Source: Woeseia oceani (GTDB lineage: Bacteria; Pseudomonadota; Gammaproteobacteria; Steroidobacterales; Woeseiaceae). From it: 64,000 nt of DNA. The translations under genes were made by a program, and so were the position numbers. Below, piece by piece: positions 27,097-35,711 of the stretch (positions within the stretch are counted from its first letter, which is position 1; every line of letters starts with the position of its first letter). A model generated the notes under the pieces. The model worked only from the letters and a program-made list of their open reading frames with translations. It was not told the DNA's origin and ran no database searches. Location: assembly GCF_001677435.1 (NCBI RefSeq), contig NZ_CP016268.1:1043001-1107000 (forward strand). The letters are read 5' to 3'.

Positions 27097-27981
27097 CTAC
27101 TTGCGAATTTCGATGCTCCAGTCGGCGCCGGAACCGATGCCGTGAGTGTCGGCAAAGCTGCCCTGATTGATCGCAAGCGACACGTCATTCAGGCTGTTCA
27201 GGTACAGAATGGGTTCGCCCAGTTCCACGGCACCAAAGGTTGTGAAGTAGGGCACTTTGCCTTGCCACGCGACCTGACCTTTGTTGAGCACGCGAACATT
27301 CAGGATGTCGCCGGGTTTGGCGCCAAGCTTGCGGAATGTATCGCGGTAAACATTGCTCCAGACATTGCCGAACTGGATGTCGAGGATGGGGATGTTGCCC
27401 CGGATCACGCCGTCCGCAAAGGTCGCGCGCTGATAGGGAATGCTCACGACTTCGTTTGCCAGTGATTGGCCAACTTCCTCAAAGGAAATGATACCGGCGG
27501 CCAGTCGTGCGCCAGTGTAGGCGTACACGTCGCGGCCATGGAAGGTATACGATTCCTCAGAGTTCGCGAGACGGTTGACGGCTTCATCGATCTCCCGCAC
27601 GGCCTTGATGCCCAGCGACTCGGCAACAAACGTCAGCGTGCCATTGTCCGGCGTTACAAAGTAGTGCCCGGACCGCGTCTCGAGGACTACCGATTTGCGC
27701 TTGGTGCCCACGCCGGGGTCAACAACGGAAACAAAGACCGTGCCTTCAGGCCAGTACTCGGCCGCCTGTACAAGGCGCAATGACGCTTCCCAGATATTGA
27801 ATACGGGAACGTCGTGAGTCAGGTCATAAATGCCGAGGTCGGGCGATACGCCGACAGCGACACCTTTCATGGAAGCCACGGCGGCATCCTTGAGCCCGAA
27901 ATCCGACTGGAGGACCAGCGGGCTGCCTGCCCAGCTTGCGGGTGAAAGTAGTAGTAAGGCCAATAGAATTCGTCGCTTCAT
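27097..27981 (-). CDS. Exported SAM hydrolase / SAM hydroxide adenosyltransferase (DUF62)
   Basis: This 294-residue member of the DUF62 family splits S-adenosylmethionine with hydroxide to adenosine and methionine; chlorinases and fluorinases share the fold. Motifs are LQSDFGLKDAAVASMKG, IYDLTHDVP, SVVDPGVGT, YFVTPDNGTLTFV, TFHGRDVYAYTGARLA and LDIQFGNVWSN. The start ATG 27981 has GGGAG 6 bases upstream. It opens with a clear signal peptide (MKRRILLALLLLSPASWAG), which is unusual because SAM is cytoplasmic, so the protein is probably periplasmic and may use another substrate. The longer frame to 28050 lacks support. It lies upstream of the MarR gene on the same strand, 180 bases away. Confidence 0.87.
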   Translation of the reverse strand: MKRRILLALLLLSPASWAGSPLVLQSDFGLKDAAVASMKGVAVGVSPDLGIYDLTHDVPVFNIWEASLRLVQAAEYWPEGTVFVSVVDPGVGTKRKSVVLETRSGHYFVTPDNGTLTFVAESLGIKAVREIDEAVNRLANSEESYTFHGRDVYAYTGARLAAGIISFEEVGQSLANEVVSIPYQRATFADGVIRGNIPILDIQFGNVWSNVYRDTFRKLGAKPGDILNVRVLNKGQVAWQGKVPYFTTFGAVELGEPILYLNSLNDVSLAINQGSFADTHGIGSGADWSIEIRK

Positions 27982-28418
27982 GATTGCTCCCGATGCCGTA
28001 TGCCTGTCTTCTGATTCTGAAGAATAGGCGACTTCAGGCCGTGCCGTCATGCCCGTTTCGCTATGGCCCGTTCGATTCGTGCGGCGGCGAAGTCGGGTAT
28101 TGCCCGTACATCTCTATTGCCGGCGATGGCCCTTCAGGGGCCTTCGTATACGGGTCGCCAGTTGTTGAGCAGCGCCTGTGGCTATGGGTCTGCCACGCGC
28201 TGCCGGGCAGCTGGGTCCGGCAGCCTGTGGATCGCCGGCGCCACGCCAACACCTCGTGCACGGTCCCCGTCTGGTACGATCGCGCCGCTTGCGATAGGCC
28301 GCTGACAGGCCATCGTCAGCCAGGCAAGGCAGAGTATGCAGGCACGGCACTCGCTGTGCGACAGAGTGGGCGGCGGGTATCGCCGCGCCCAGAGAGACCC
28401 GAAACGGACGAGCTATTG
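27982..28418. other. Intergenic region, no gene recognised
   Basis: These bases separate the leftward SAM hydrolase from the rightward cupin gene. The cupin frame stays open back to 27984, but its translation upstream of 28419 is cysteine- and arginine-rich and has no cupin features. No clear promoter or palindrome stands out. Confidence 0.5.
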
Positions 28419-28745
28419 ATGTGCAGGCAAAATTCAACCGGCAGCGCCACACCGACTATCCTGATTGAGAACGGCAGAACTCGCGTAACTCGTTGGACAT
28501 TTTCCAAACGCGGAGACAACACCGGCTGGCACGAACATGAATACGATTACGTTGTTGTACCGTTATTTGATGGGCAACTCGAAATCGAAGACGAAAGCGG
28601 CGCGCGGGCTGAAGTTCCGATGACCCACGGCGCACCGTATTTCCGACCAGCGGGCGTGCGCCACGATGTCATCAATGGCAATGACTTTGAATGCGCATTC
28701 GTGGAGGTGGAGTTTCTGGAGCAGCCAGCGACAGCGGGTTGCTGA
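28419..28745 (+). CDS. Small single-domain cupin protein
   Basis: This 108-residue cupin has its first motif in GDNTGWHEHEYDYVVVPLFDG (His, His and Glu ligand positions) and its second in PYFRPAGVRHDVING (His). Such small beta-barrel proteins bind a metal and often act as dioxygenases, isomerases or small-molecule sensors. The ATG at 28419 begins the conserved part. It stands alone on the plus strand, converging on the creatininase gene. The substrate is unknown. Confidence 0.78.
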   Translation: MCRQNSTGSATPTILIENGRTRVTRWTFSKRGDNTGWHEHEYDYVVVPLFDGQLEIEDESGARAEVPMTHGAPYFRPAGVRHDVINGNDFECAFVEVEFLEQPATAGC

Positions 28746-28834
28746 CTTCGCTGCTGCGTTCCGTGCGTTCAGGTATTGCCGGATGATGAGTTCACCGGGC
28801 AACCGGCAAGTGCAACCGTGGAAGGGTCAGTAAA

Positions 28835-28866
28835 CGGCGGGACGAAGTGGTGACCGCGTCCCGCCG
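28835..28866. terminator. Hairpin between convergent cupin and creatininase genes
   Basis: CGGCGGGACG (28835-28844) and CGTCCCGCCG (28857-28866) form a perfect 10-base stem with a 12-base loop. It lies 42 bases past the creatininase stop and 90 bases past the cupin stop. On the minus strand it is followed by TTTACTG, a weak T run. It probably serves as a shared terminator. Confidence 0.55.
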
Positions 28867-28907
28867 GGTCTTGTGTATTGCAGACTGTGCAGTGGTCTGC
28901 CGCCAGG

Positions 28908-29798
28908 TTACTGGGCTTCGACTGATTTGCGAATGGCGGCCACGGTCAGATCGGCACGCTTTTTCAAGAGCGCGAGGCCCCATTTCCGTGCAGTTTCCCT
29001 GTCGCTGATGGACACGCCGTCAATTGTGGCCAGATCAGCGTCAACCCGCGCCTGCCAGCGGACCGTCTGAGGATCCGTCAGCATCATCAGGAAGGTGCTG
29101 GACGGATCGTCATGCACGCCGTCGCGCACACCCTTTTTCGTAACACCGGCATCGAGGAGTACCTGATCGGCATCGTTCCAGCTGGCGTAGTATTCCGGAA
29201 TGTAGTGTACGCGGGGCGTGCCACCCCAGGCGGCATTCAGCTGCTCAGCAATGGATTGCAGGATGGACTGACTGCTGCCGCCATTGTCACTGAGTAGCAC
29301 GATATTCTTGAAGCCATGCGCACGCATGCTGACGGCGACGTCGGTCATGATGGCTTCGTAGGTTTCATCACGAACGCTGATTGTGCCGACCGTGTCCATG
29401 TGCCCGCTGCGGGTTTCGGGATCACCTTCGGGCACGAAGGCATTGACGGGTGCGCACAATGCGTTGCCAAGGTCACGCGCGATCGCATCGCAAGTCGCTT
29501 GCAGGACGTAGTTGTGTTTGCCGAGTGCCAGCCACGGGCCGTTGGGTTCAACACCGCCGCCGGGAATGATGATGGTGGTCTTGCCGGAAGCCATCGCGTC
29601 ACGTACATCCATCCACGTCATTTCTTCCAGCCAGACGGTATCGGCAGGAGGTAATGGGTTTGGTGTATCAGCGCAGTTGTAAACACTGCGCTCGCACTTG
29701 CCCCCACCGGTTGAGCGTTGTTCTTCGAGTTGCGCGCATGCATTGGTGGATACCGCGAAACAAGCGAACAGGCAAAGTGAGCGTAAAAACGGTGACAT
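28908..29798 (-). CDS. Exported creatininase-family protein with altered metal site
   Basis: This 296-residue protein is related to creatininase (creatinine amidohydrolase) and mycofactocin-type hydrolases. The start ATG 29798 has GGAGG nine bases upstream and begins a signal peptide ending near STNACA, so the protein is probably periplasmic. Ordinary family members carry E-x-H-G-P and a following T-D as metal ligands near the N-terminus. Here the stretch is GGGVEPNGPWLALGKHNYV: the Glu remains, but the His is Asn and the Asp place is His. Later conserved blocks include VLLSDNGGSSQSI. It is divergent from the double Lrp regulator. An amide or cyclic guanidino substrate would fit the neighbourhood; true creatininase activity is doubtful. 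Confidence 0.82.
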   Translation of the reverse strand: MSPFLRSLCLFACFAVSTNACAQLEEQRSTGGGKCERSVYNCADTPNPLPPADTVWLEEMTWMDVRDAMASGKTTIIIPGGGVEPNGPWLALGKHNYVLQATCDAIARDLGNALCAPVNAFVPEGDPETRSGHMDTVGTISVRDETYEAIMTDVAVSMRAHGFKNIVLLSDNGGSSQSILQSIAEQLNAAWGGTPRVHYIPEYYASWNDADQVLLDAGVTKKGVRDGVHDDPSSTFLMMLTDPQTVRWQARVDADLATIDGVSISDRETARKWGLALLKKRADLTVAAIRKSVEAQ

Positions 29799-29920
29799 CA
29801 GGCGTTCCTCCGGGGTGTCAGGCAGCAAGCTTGGGGTTTCGAATTATCTGCAAATTAATAAAAATAGAGAAAATTCGGGGAAAAAGAGCTTATTAATACT
29901 TCATAATTTCTTTAGAATAA

Positions 29921-29935
29921 AGAAAAAACGCAATA
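29921..29935 (+). repeat. 15-base direct repeat, copy 1 (candidate Lrp-type site)
   Basis: AGAAAAAACGCAATA occurs here, between the divergent creatininase and double-Lrp genes, and again at 31220-31234, before the triheme cytochrome gene. Both copies have the same orientation, and a TCTTTAGA/TTCTAGA-like stretch lies 9-19 bases upstream of each. The surroundings are AT-rich. A binding site of the intervening regulator is the simplest explanation. Confidence 0.5.
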
Positions 29936-30117
29936 GTCGTTAGAACCCTTTCCTCGTGTGCAGCCGTCGAGCGAACCCCGCGACCGCTTGATGCCGCCGT
30001 TTGACGGCCAGGCGACAAACGGCGGCTGGCAAAGCCCGCAATCTAGTTCAGGTAGGTCAAAGGCGCTACCCTAGCTGCTGTTGTGGTCGCATGCGAACGA
30101 GAAGGGGACTGTTGCGG

Positions 30118-31029
30118 GTGGATCAACTCACAAAAAATATAATCGCGATCCTGCGGCGTCACGGTCGTATTTCATACTCTGACATCGCCCGCGAGCTGGG
30201 TACTACCCGTGACTTCGTCGCAAGGACGGTTAACCCCCTGATTCAGTCCGGCGAGCTCCGGATTATTGCGGGACCACACCCGCGAGTGCTGGGTTTGACG
30301 GTGTCAGCGCACTTGTCCATCAAAGTAAGCGGGAATATCGAGCCGATCCTGAGCTCGTTGGAGGAAATGGAGTCACTGGTGTTTATTTCGGTGGCTGCCG
30401 GTGCCTATCAAATCATTGCGGAAACAGGTTTGCCCAGCATGGCCGATCTCGGTCAGCAAGTAGCAACGATTCGGGCAATCGAAGGTGTTACTGAAGTGCA
30501 GGTGCTGTTGTACGAGCGGATATTGAGCAGCTTCTTTCTCGGCGAAGAACCTGAATCCTTTGATCATAACTTCGACGAAGTCGACATCAGCATCATCACA
30601 CTGCTGCAGCAGGACGGTCGCGCGAGTTACGCCGACATTGCGCGTAACGTTGGTCTCTCGCTGAGCGGCTGCCGAACGCGGGTACAGCGCTTGCTGGAAT
30701 CCGGCGTCATGCAGATAGGGGCTATCAAGAAACGCTCGGACATGACCGACGACCTGTTGTTCGGTATTGGTATCAACGTGCACGCGAATCAGACTGACGT
30801 TACGCGTCGAATAGGCGAAGAGCCGGGCCTCGAATTCATGGCCCGCACGGTAGGACGATTCGACATTATTGCCACGCTGAGTTTCAACTCGTTGCGGGAT
30901 TTCAACCAAATGGTTTCCCAGTTGCTGGCGCTGCCTACTGTCACCTTCTGTGAGCAATGGCTGCACGTGCAAATCGTACGCGAACGCTATGACCGCACAC
31001 TGGAGCATCTGAAAGTATCTGCCGGCTAG
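30118..31029 (+). CDS. Double Lrp/AsnC-family regulator
   Basis: This protein of about 303 residues contains two consecutive Lrp/AsnC units. Unit one has a helix-turn-helix (residues 4-50; IIAILRRHGRISYSDIAREL) and a RAM-like domain to about 145. Unit two repeats this (IITLLQQDGRASYADIARNV at about 155-175, then a RAM domain to the end). Single Lrp proteins are about 150-160 residues, so this is an in-frame tandem duplication or fusion that could bind DNA as a pseudo-dimer. GTG 30118 gives a typical AsnC N-terminus, with an AGAAGGGGA sequence ten bases upstream; ATG 30091 is an alternative. Lrp regulators answer to amino acids, which fits the arginine/GABA genes downstream. Confidence 0.85.
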   Translation: MDQLTKNIIAILRRHGRISYSDIARELGTTRDFVARTVNPLIQSGELRIIAGPHPRVLGLTVSAHLSIKVSGNIEPILSSLEEMESLVFISVAAGAYQIIAETGLPSMADLGQQVATIRAIEGVTEVQVLLYERILSSFFLGEEPESFDHNFDEVDISIITLLQQDGRASYADIARNVGLSLSGCRTRVQRLLESGVMQIGAIKKRSDMTDDLLFGIGINVHANQTDVTRRIGEEPGLEFMARTVGRFDIIATLSFNSLRDFNQMVSQLLALPTVTFCEQWLHVQIVRERYDRTLEHLKVSAG

Positions 31030-31485
31030 CCTGCGCCACAGCGAGCGCTTACGGGGCGATTGCGGCTGGCGGCAAACCCGCGTAGAACAGCCGCCGTTGC
31101 CCGGGTTTCCATGGCGTCCGATTGGAAATTCAAAATGCTGTAACAGTGTGTATAAAGCGATAAAACGCATTCCAGAATGCCTTCACTTGCTCAAATAATT
31201 GTTCTAGACTGCAAATAATAGAAAAAACGCAATATTTGGGGTGAGCGTCTGAGCCGCAGCAGGCCTGGACGATGGGGGTGCCGGTCGCCGTCTTGGCTGC
31301 CGGGCATGAGCCATTGCCTGAGAATCACGCGGGTGACCGGATTGGCCGCGAGGCCACTGACCGGTCGGTGGCGTTGTAACGGTTTCTGGCAAAAGCGTTG
31401 CGGGCCGGGCAGCTGGTCAGGGATAAAGTGGCGCGGCTAATCGGGGTCGATAGCGGCGCCAGCCGAAAGTAGGGAGTTTCAGATT
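31030..31485. promoter_or_regulatory. Leader/promoter region of the triheme cytochrome and aruI genes
   Basis: This 456-base region has no recognisable gene. It holds an AT-rich core (31130-31240) with an inverted repeat at 31167-31180 (GCATTC and GAATGC, 2-base spacer) and the second copy of the 15-base repeat at 31220-31234. It is the natural promoter for the cytochrome-aruI unit and a likely target of the double Lrp protein. Confidence 0.5.
31220..31234 (+). repeat. 15-base direct repeat, copy 2
   Basis: This is identical to 29921-29935. It lies 252 bases before the start of the cytochrome gene and 40 bases after the 31167-31180 inverted repeat. See copy 1 for the interpretation. Confidence 0.5.
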
Positions 31486-32736
31486 TTGAATTCATGGAGA
31501 ACTATGGGCCGCATGCTTTACCCGGTCGCGATAGCTGCCTTGTGCTTTGCAGGTATGTTCGGCGCATCGAACACGCAGGCGGCCGACGACATTGAACGTG
31601 GAAAATACCTGCTGACGGCAGGCAACTGCGCCAGTTGTCACACCGTTGATGGCGGCGAATTCATGGCGGGCGGCCTGAAATTTGATACGCCGTTTGGCGT
31701 CATTTATTCCACGAATATCACGCCGGATCCGGACACGGGTATTGGCAGCTGGACGGCAGAACAGTTTCTGACTTCGATGCGCGAAGGTGTTCGCCCGGAC
31801 GGGCAGCACTTGTACCCTGTCTTCCCGTATACGGCGTACACGAAGATGACGGACGAGGACATCCTCGCCATCTTCAGCTACTTGCAGAGCATCACGGCCG
31901 TGCGGCAACGCACACCAGAGAACGAACTCTCATTTCCGTTCAATCAGCGTTCACTGTTGTTCATGTGGAAAGCGCTGTTTTTCGATGAAGGGCCTCTCGA
32001 GGCCGACGCTACACAGACTGATGAGTGGAATCGCGGCGCCTACCTGGTTGAAGCTCTCGCGCATTGTTCCGTCTGTCATACGCCGCGGAATTTCATGGGG
32101 GCCGAAAAATCAAGCCTGCGAATGACCGGCGGCACTTACAACGACAAAGTGCCGACGGGCGACGTGCGCCCGTGGGCTGCGCCCAATCTGACGTCGGCAC
32201 AAAGCGGCCTGGGCCTATGGCCGGTAGAAGAAATTGCCGCGTATTTGCAGAACGGGCAAAACCGTTTTGTCACTACCTTTGGCCCGATGAACGAAGTGAT
32301 ACTGAACAGTACACGCTATCTGGATCGGGCCGACGTCAATGCCATGGCGGTATACCTGAACAGCCTGGAAGCCAACGAGCAAAAGGGCGGACCGGCACCG
32401 AGTGCCGAAGTCATGCGCCAGGGTGAAACACTGTACAACGTGCATTGCGGTACCTGTCATTTGCCGACCGGCCTTGGCGGTGACGACTCTGGCCCGCAGC
32501 TTGCTAACGGCAGCCTGGTCGTCCGTGCGAGCAATCCCGCGTCCTTGATCAACGTCATTCTTTACGGCCCTGAGCTACCGGATCCACCGCTGCCAACGGA
32601 GCGCTGGAAGCCGATGGAACCGTTCGGTGATTTGCTGTCGGACGAAGAACTCGCGGCGCTGGCAACCTTCGTGCGCAACAGCTGGGGAAATTCTGCCGGG
32701 GCCGTCAATGCCGACCAGGTAAAGGAACACCGCTAG
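31486..32736 (+). CDS. Triheme periplasmic cytochrome c
   Basis: This 416-residue exported cytochrome carries three haem-binding CxxCH sites at residues 48-52 (CASCH), 194-198 (CSVCH) and 321-325 (CGTCH), in three c-type domains. That layout is typical of the cytochrome subunit of membrane-bound alcohol, gluconate or aldehyde dehydrogenases. A signal peptide precedes residue 33 (NTQAADD). The TTG start at 31486 follows AGGGAG by 9 bases; ATG 31504 is possible. No dehydrogenase flavin, PQQ or molybdenum subunit lies next to it, so its electron donor is unknown. The aruI gene begins 52 bases later, so both may be co-transcribed. Confidence 0.87.
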   Translation: MNSWRTMGRMLYPVAIAALCFAGMFGASNTQAADDIERGKYLLTAGNCASCHTVDGGEFMAGGLKFDTPFGVIYSTNITPDPDTGIGSWTAEQFLTSMREGVRPDGQHLYPVFPYTAYTKMTDEDILAIFSYLQSITAVRQRTPENELSFPFNQRSLLFMWKALFFDEGPLEADATQTDEWNRGAYLVEALAHCSVCHTPRNFMGAEKSSLRMTGGTYNDKVPTGDVRPWAAPNLTSAQSGLGLWPVEEIAAYLQNGQNRFVTTFGPMNEVILNSTRYLDRADVNAMAVYLNSLEANEQKGGPAPSAEVMRQGETLYNVHCGTCHLPTGLGGDDSGPQLANGSLVVRASNPASLINVILYGPELPDPPLPTERWKPMEPFGDLLSDEELAALATFVRNSWGNSAGAVNADQVKEHR

Positions 32737-32788
32737 TGAAGACAGTGTTCGGAAATGGCCTGCGTACTGTGCAGGCGCGGACAGCGTC

Positions 32789-34390
32789 ATGCTGACCTGT
32801 GGCGAACTGCTCGTGCAGCTCCTGGAAGATGCCGGAGTCGACACAGTCTTCGGCATTCCCGGCGTGCACACCGTGGAGCTCTACCGGGGTTTGCCTGCAA
32901 CCAACATCCGGCACATTACGCCTCGCCATGAGCAAGGTGCCGGCTTCATGGCTGATGGCTACGCGCGGGTTACCGGGCAACCCGGCGTATGCTTCATTAT
33001 CACCGGCCCCGGAATGACCAACATCGCGACCGCGATGGGCCAGGCGTACGCTGATTCCGTTCCCATGCTGGTCATTTCGAGTGTCAACAATTCGTCAGAA
33101 CTTGGGCTTGGCAACGGACATCTGCACGAGCTGCCCAACCAGCGCAATCTGACCTCGGGTGTGACAGCGTTCAGCCATACGCTGATGACACCGGATGAAT
33201 TGCCTGCCGTCCTGACCCGGGCATTCGCCGTTTTTTCAGGTGCGCGGCCAAGGCCCGTGCATATTGAGATACCGCTGAACGTCATTACCGCCGCGGCAGA
33301 TCACGTGCGGCCCACGCTTGGGGCTTTGCCCAGCAGGCCGGGCCCCAGCCCGGCGGCAATTGCGGCCGCCTGTTCGCTGCTGCATGAAGCACGGCAACCG
33401 GTGCTCTTGTTGGGTGGCGGAGCGGCGCATGCCAGCACTGAGGCTGTTGCCCTGGCGGAAGCGCTCGATGCGCCGACGGCAATGACGATCAATGCCAAAG
33501 GGGTGCTGCCAAAAGGCCATCCCTTGTCACTGGGTTCCAATCAGTCGTTGCCGGCCGTTCGTAAACTGGTCGCCGATGCCGATGTCGTTATTGCCATTGG
33601 CACCGAGCTTGGCGAAACCGACTATGACGTCACCTTCGACTCCGGCTTCCGTGTCGAATGCCCGCTGATACGCATTGATATCGATGCCCAGCAATTGAAT
33701 CGCAACTTCCCGGCTGATGTCGCCATCGTCAGTGATTCGGCCATGGCGATGCAGGCGTTGCTGGCAAACCTGCCGCAACGCAAATCGGTTGGCGACGGGG
33801 CGAAACGTGCGGCAGCAGTGCGGCAAACGCTGGATGCGCAATGGCCGGCCAAATGGACCGGGCAGCGGCGGATGTTCGAGTTGTTGCAGAACGTATTGCC
33901 GGATGCCATTTTCGTTGGTGATTCAACGCAAACGGTGTATTCCGGAAATCACCTGTTTGAGGCGAGCCAGCCGCGTTCCTGGTTCAATGCCTCGACCGGC
34001 TACGGCACCCTGGGCTATGGATTGCCCGCCGCTATCGGTGCCAAGCTGGCTCAGCCAGATCGTCAGGTCATCGCCCTGGTTGGTGACGGTGGCTTGCAAT
34101 TTACGCTGACTGAGCTGGCTGCGGCTGTTGAGGCGGACGCGCCTGTCATCGTCTTGCTCTGGAATAATCTGGGCTACGGTGAGATCAAGCGTTACATGCT
34201 GGAACGCGATCTGCCAACGATCGGTGTTGATATTTACACACCGGACTTTATTACCATCGCCCGCGGTTTCGGCTGTCACGCCGAATCAGCAACGAGTTTC
34301 GAACATTTACGTGAACTTGTGGAAACGGCATCGACGGCCAATCGACCGACGATCATAGAGTTGTTCGAAGACGCGGACTTCCTTCAGTAG
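32789..34390 (+). CDS. aruI: 5-guanidino-2-oxopentanoate decarboxylase (ThDP enzyme)
   Basis: This 533-residue thiamine-diphosphate enzyme of the acetolactate synthase family strongly resembles AruI, which decarboxylates 2-ketoarginine to 4-guanidinobutyraldehyde in the arginine transaminase pathway. The N-terminus TCGELLVQLLEDAGVDTVFG, followed by IPGVHTVELYRGL and TPRHEQGAGFMADGYAR (catalytic Glu), and GPGMTNIATAMGQAYADS match that enzyme as I know it. The C-terminal ThDP motif is VGDGGLQFTLTELAAAVEAD with the closing NN in LLWNNLGYGEIKR. The partner transaminase AruH is not in the window, but GbuA, GabT and GabD follow. It is convergent with the amidohydrolase gene. Confidence 0.88.
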   Translation: MLTCGELLVQLLEDAGVDTVFGIPGVHTVELYRGLPATNIRHITPRHEQGAGFMADGYARVTGQPGVCFIITGPGMTNIATAMGQAYADSVPMLVISSVNNSSELGLGNGHLHELPNQRNLTSGVTAFSHTLMTPDELPAVLTRAFAVFSGARPRPVHIEIPLNVITAAADHVRPTLGALPSRPGPSPAAIAAACSLLHEARQPVLLLGGGAAHASTEAVALAEALDAPTAMTINAKGVLPKGHPLSLGSNQSLPAVRKLVADADVVIAIGTELGETDYDVTFDSGFRVECPLIRIDIDAQQLNRNFPADVAIVSDSAMAMQALLANLPQRKSVGDGAKRAAAVRQTLDAQWPAKWTGQRRMFELLQNVLPDAIFVGDSTQTVYSGNHLFEASQPRSWFNASTGYGTLGYGLPAAIGAKLAQPDRQVIALVGDGGLQFTLTELAAAVEADAPVIVLLWNNLGYGEIKRYMLERDLPTIGVDIYTPDFITIARGFGCHAESATSFEHLRELVETASTANRPTIIELFEDADFLQ

Positions 34391-34427
34391 AACGACACGC
34401 GGCGGGTGACGTAGTGCAATTGCAACG

Positions 34428-35711
34428 CTAGGGCAGTTCGGCCCGATCGACCGGTTTTCCGCGCAGGTAAACGGCAGCAATTGTGCGGGTGTTCGTAATG
34501 TCGTCCAGCGGATTGCCCTCCAGCACTACAAAGTCGGCGGACATGCCAGGTGCCAGCGTGCCACGATCGGCGAGCTGCAGAAATTCAGCCGCGTTGCGAG
34601 TTGCGGCAAGGATGACATCCAGGGGGCTCATGCCCGCAGCGACCATGTCGGCCATTTCTTCGTGAACAGACCACGGTTTGTCACCGCCCGGAAAATCAAA
34701 ACTGGTATCTGTGCCAAGTACGATTAGCGTTCCATGCCTGTGCATGCGCAACAAATTGCGTGCCTGCAAATCGAAAAAGGCACGGGCATCCGCGTCTCTA
34801 TTGCTGGCCTGTTCAAGCTTCTCGATCTCGGTCGCTGCAACCAGCGGAGCGAGCCACTGGTAATCTGTTGCGACGCCGCGTGCCGGCAGATTCGGGTTCA
34901 ACACCACCGGGTTCTGCGCAAGGAGTTGCATGAACTCGTCATCGATATCGCGATCGCGTATGCCGTGTGCAAATGCATCGACACCTGCTCGTAACAGGCC
35001 CTTGGCATCGCTCAGTTCGAAAACGTGTGCCGTCACCTGGCGATTGCTGGCATGGGCTTCTGCAATTACGGCGCTGTACAACGGACTGTCCAGTTTCGGG
35101 TAGCGATCGTTCCTGTCGTCTACCCAGATTTTGATCAGGTCGACACCGCGTGTGACGTTGTCGCGGACGGCGTCGCGTCCCTCCTCAGGGCTGGTGATCC
35201 AGATCGGTGCCGTTTCCCGGCCAACTTCGGGTGCGGTTATGCCGCGCCCTGCAGTAAGAATGCGGGCCGCACCGTCCACCGGCTGGTCGCGAACATCGAA
35301 AGCGGCGTCGCTGGTATCAACCCCCAGACTGGCAACCGTGCCGACTCCAAACACGGCGAGACGGCGCAGGTCACGAAGCAAACTCTCGCGTGACTGATTT
35401 GTGTGAGCATGGGTGTCGATAAACGCAGGTACAATCGTCTTGCCTTGGGCATCAATACGTCGTGCACCCGCCGGTACTGCAATACCTGCGCCAACCTGCA
35501 GTATCGAGTTGCCGTCCAGCAGTAACGTGGCTGACTCGATAGTTCCGAGGTTCGTTGCAGTTACCAGGCGTACATTCTCGAACGCCGTTAACCTGGCAGC
35601 TGTTGACCCTTGTTCGCCGTCAGCCGCGCTGCCGGACGCATACAAGCCGAATGCGGCAGCGGAGAGTAGCGCTGCTAACCTGTTTGCTCGCTTATCCGGG
35701 ATGTGTTTCAT
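34428..35711 (-). CDS. Exported amidohydrolase-family protein
   Basis: This 427-residue metal-dependent amidohydrolase has a signal peptide ending near SGSAADG, so it is probably periplasmic. The site shows HAH at 101-103 (AFIDTHAHTNQ), a Lys ligand candidate in VDLIKIWVD, then TAHVF and DAFAHGIRD histidines, and the Asp in LGTDTSFDFPGG. It resembles the imidazolonepropionase/Xaa-Pro-type amidohydrolase group. Its start overlaps the guanidinobutyrase stop by 4 bases (ATGA), so the two are translationally coupled. It may release a guanidino compound outside the cytoplasm for import and GbuA; that is inference. Confidence 0.83.
   Translation of the reverse strand: MKHIPDKRANRLAALLSAAAFGLYASGSAADGEQGSTAARLTAFENVRLVTATNLGTIESATLLLDGNSILQVGAGIAVPAGARRIDAQGKTIVPAFIDTHAHTNQSRESLLRDLRRLAVFGVGTVASLGVDTSDAAFDVRDQPVDGAARILTAGRGITAPEVGRETAPIWITSPEEGRDAVRDNVTRGVDLIKIWVDDRNDRYPKLDSPLYSAVIAEAHASNRQVTAHVFELSDAKGLLRAGVDAFAHGIRDRDIDDEFMQLLAQNPVVLNPNLPARGVATDYQWLAPLVAATEIEKLEQASNRDADARAFFDLQARNLLRMHRHGTLIVLGTDTSFDFPGGDKPWSVHEEMADMVAAGMSPLDVILAATRNAAEFLQLADRGTLAPGMSADFVVLEGNPLDDITNTRTIAAVYLRGKPVDRAELP

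Noticed and set aside
27984-28418. N-terminal extension of the cupin frame
   Set aside because: The extension is Cys/Arg-rich and unrelated to cupins. The conserved domain starts at 28419 with an ATG.
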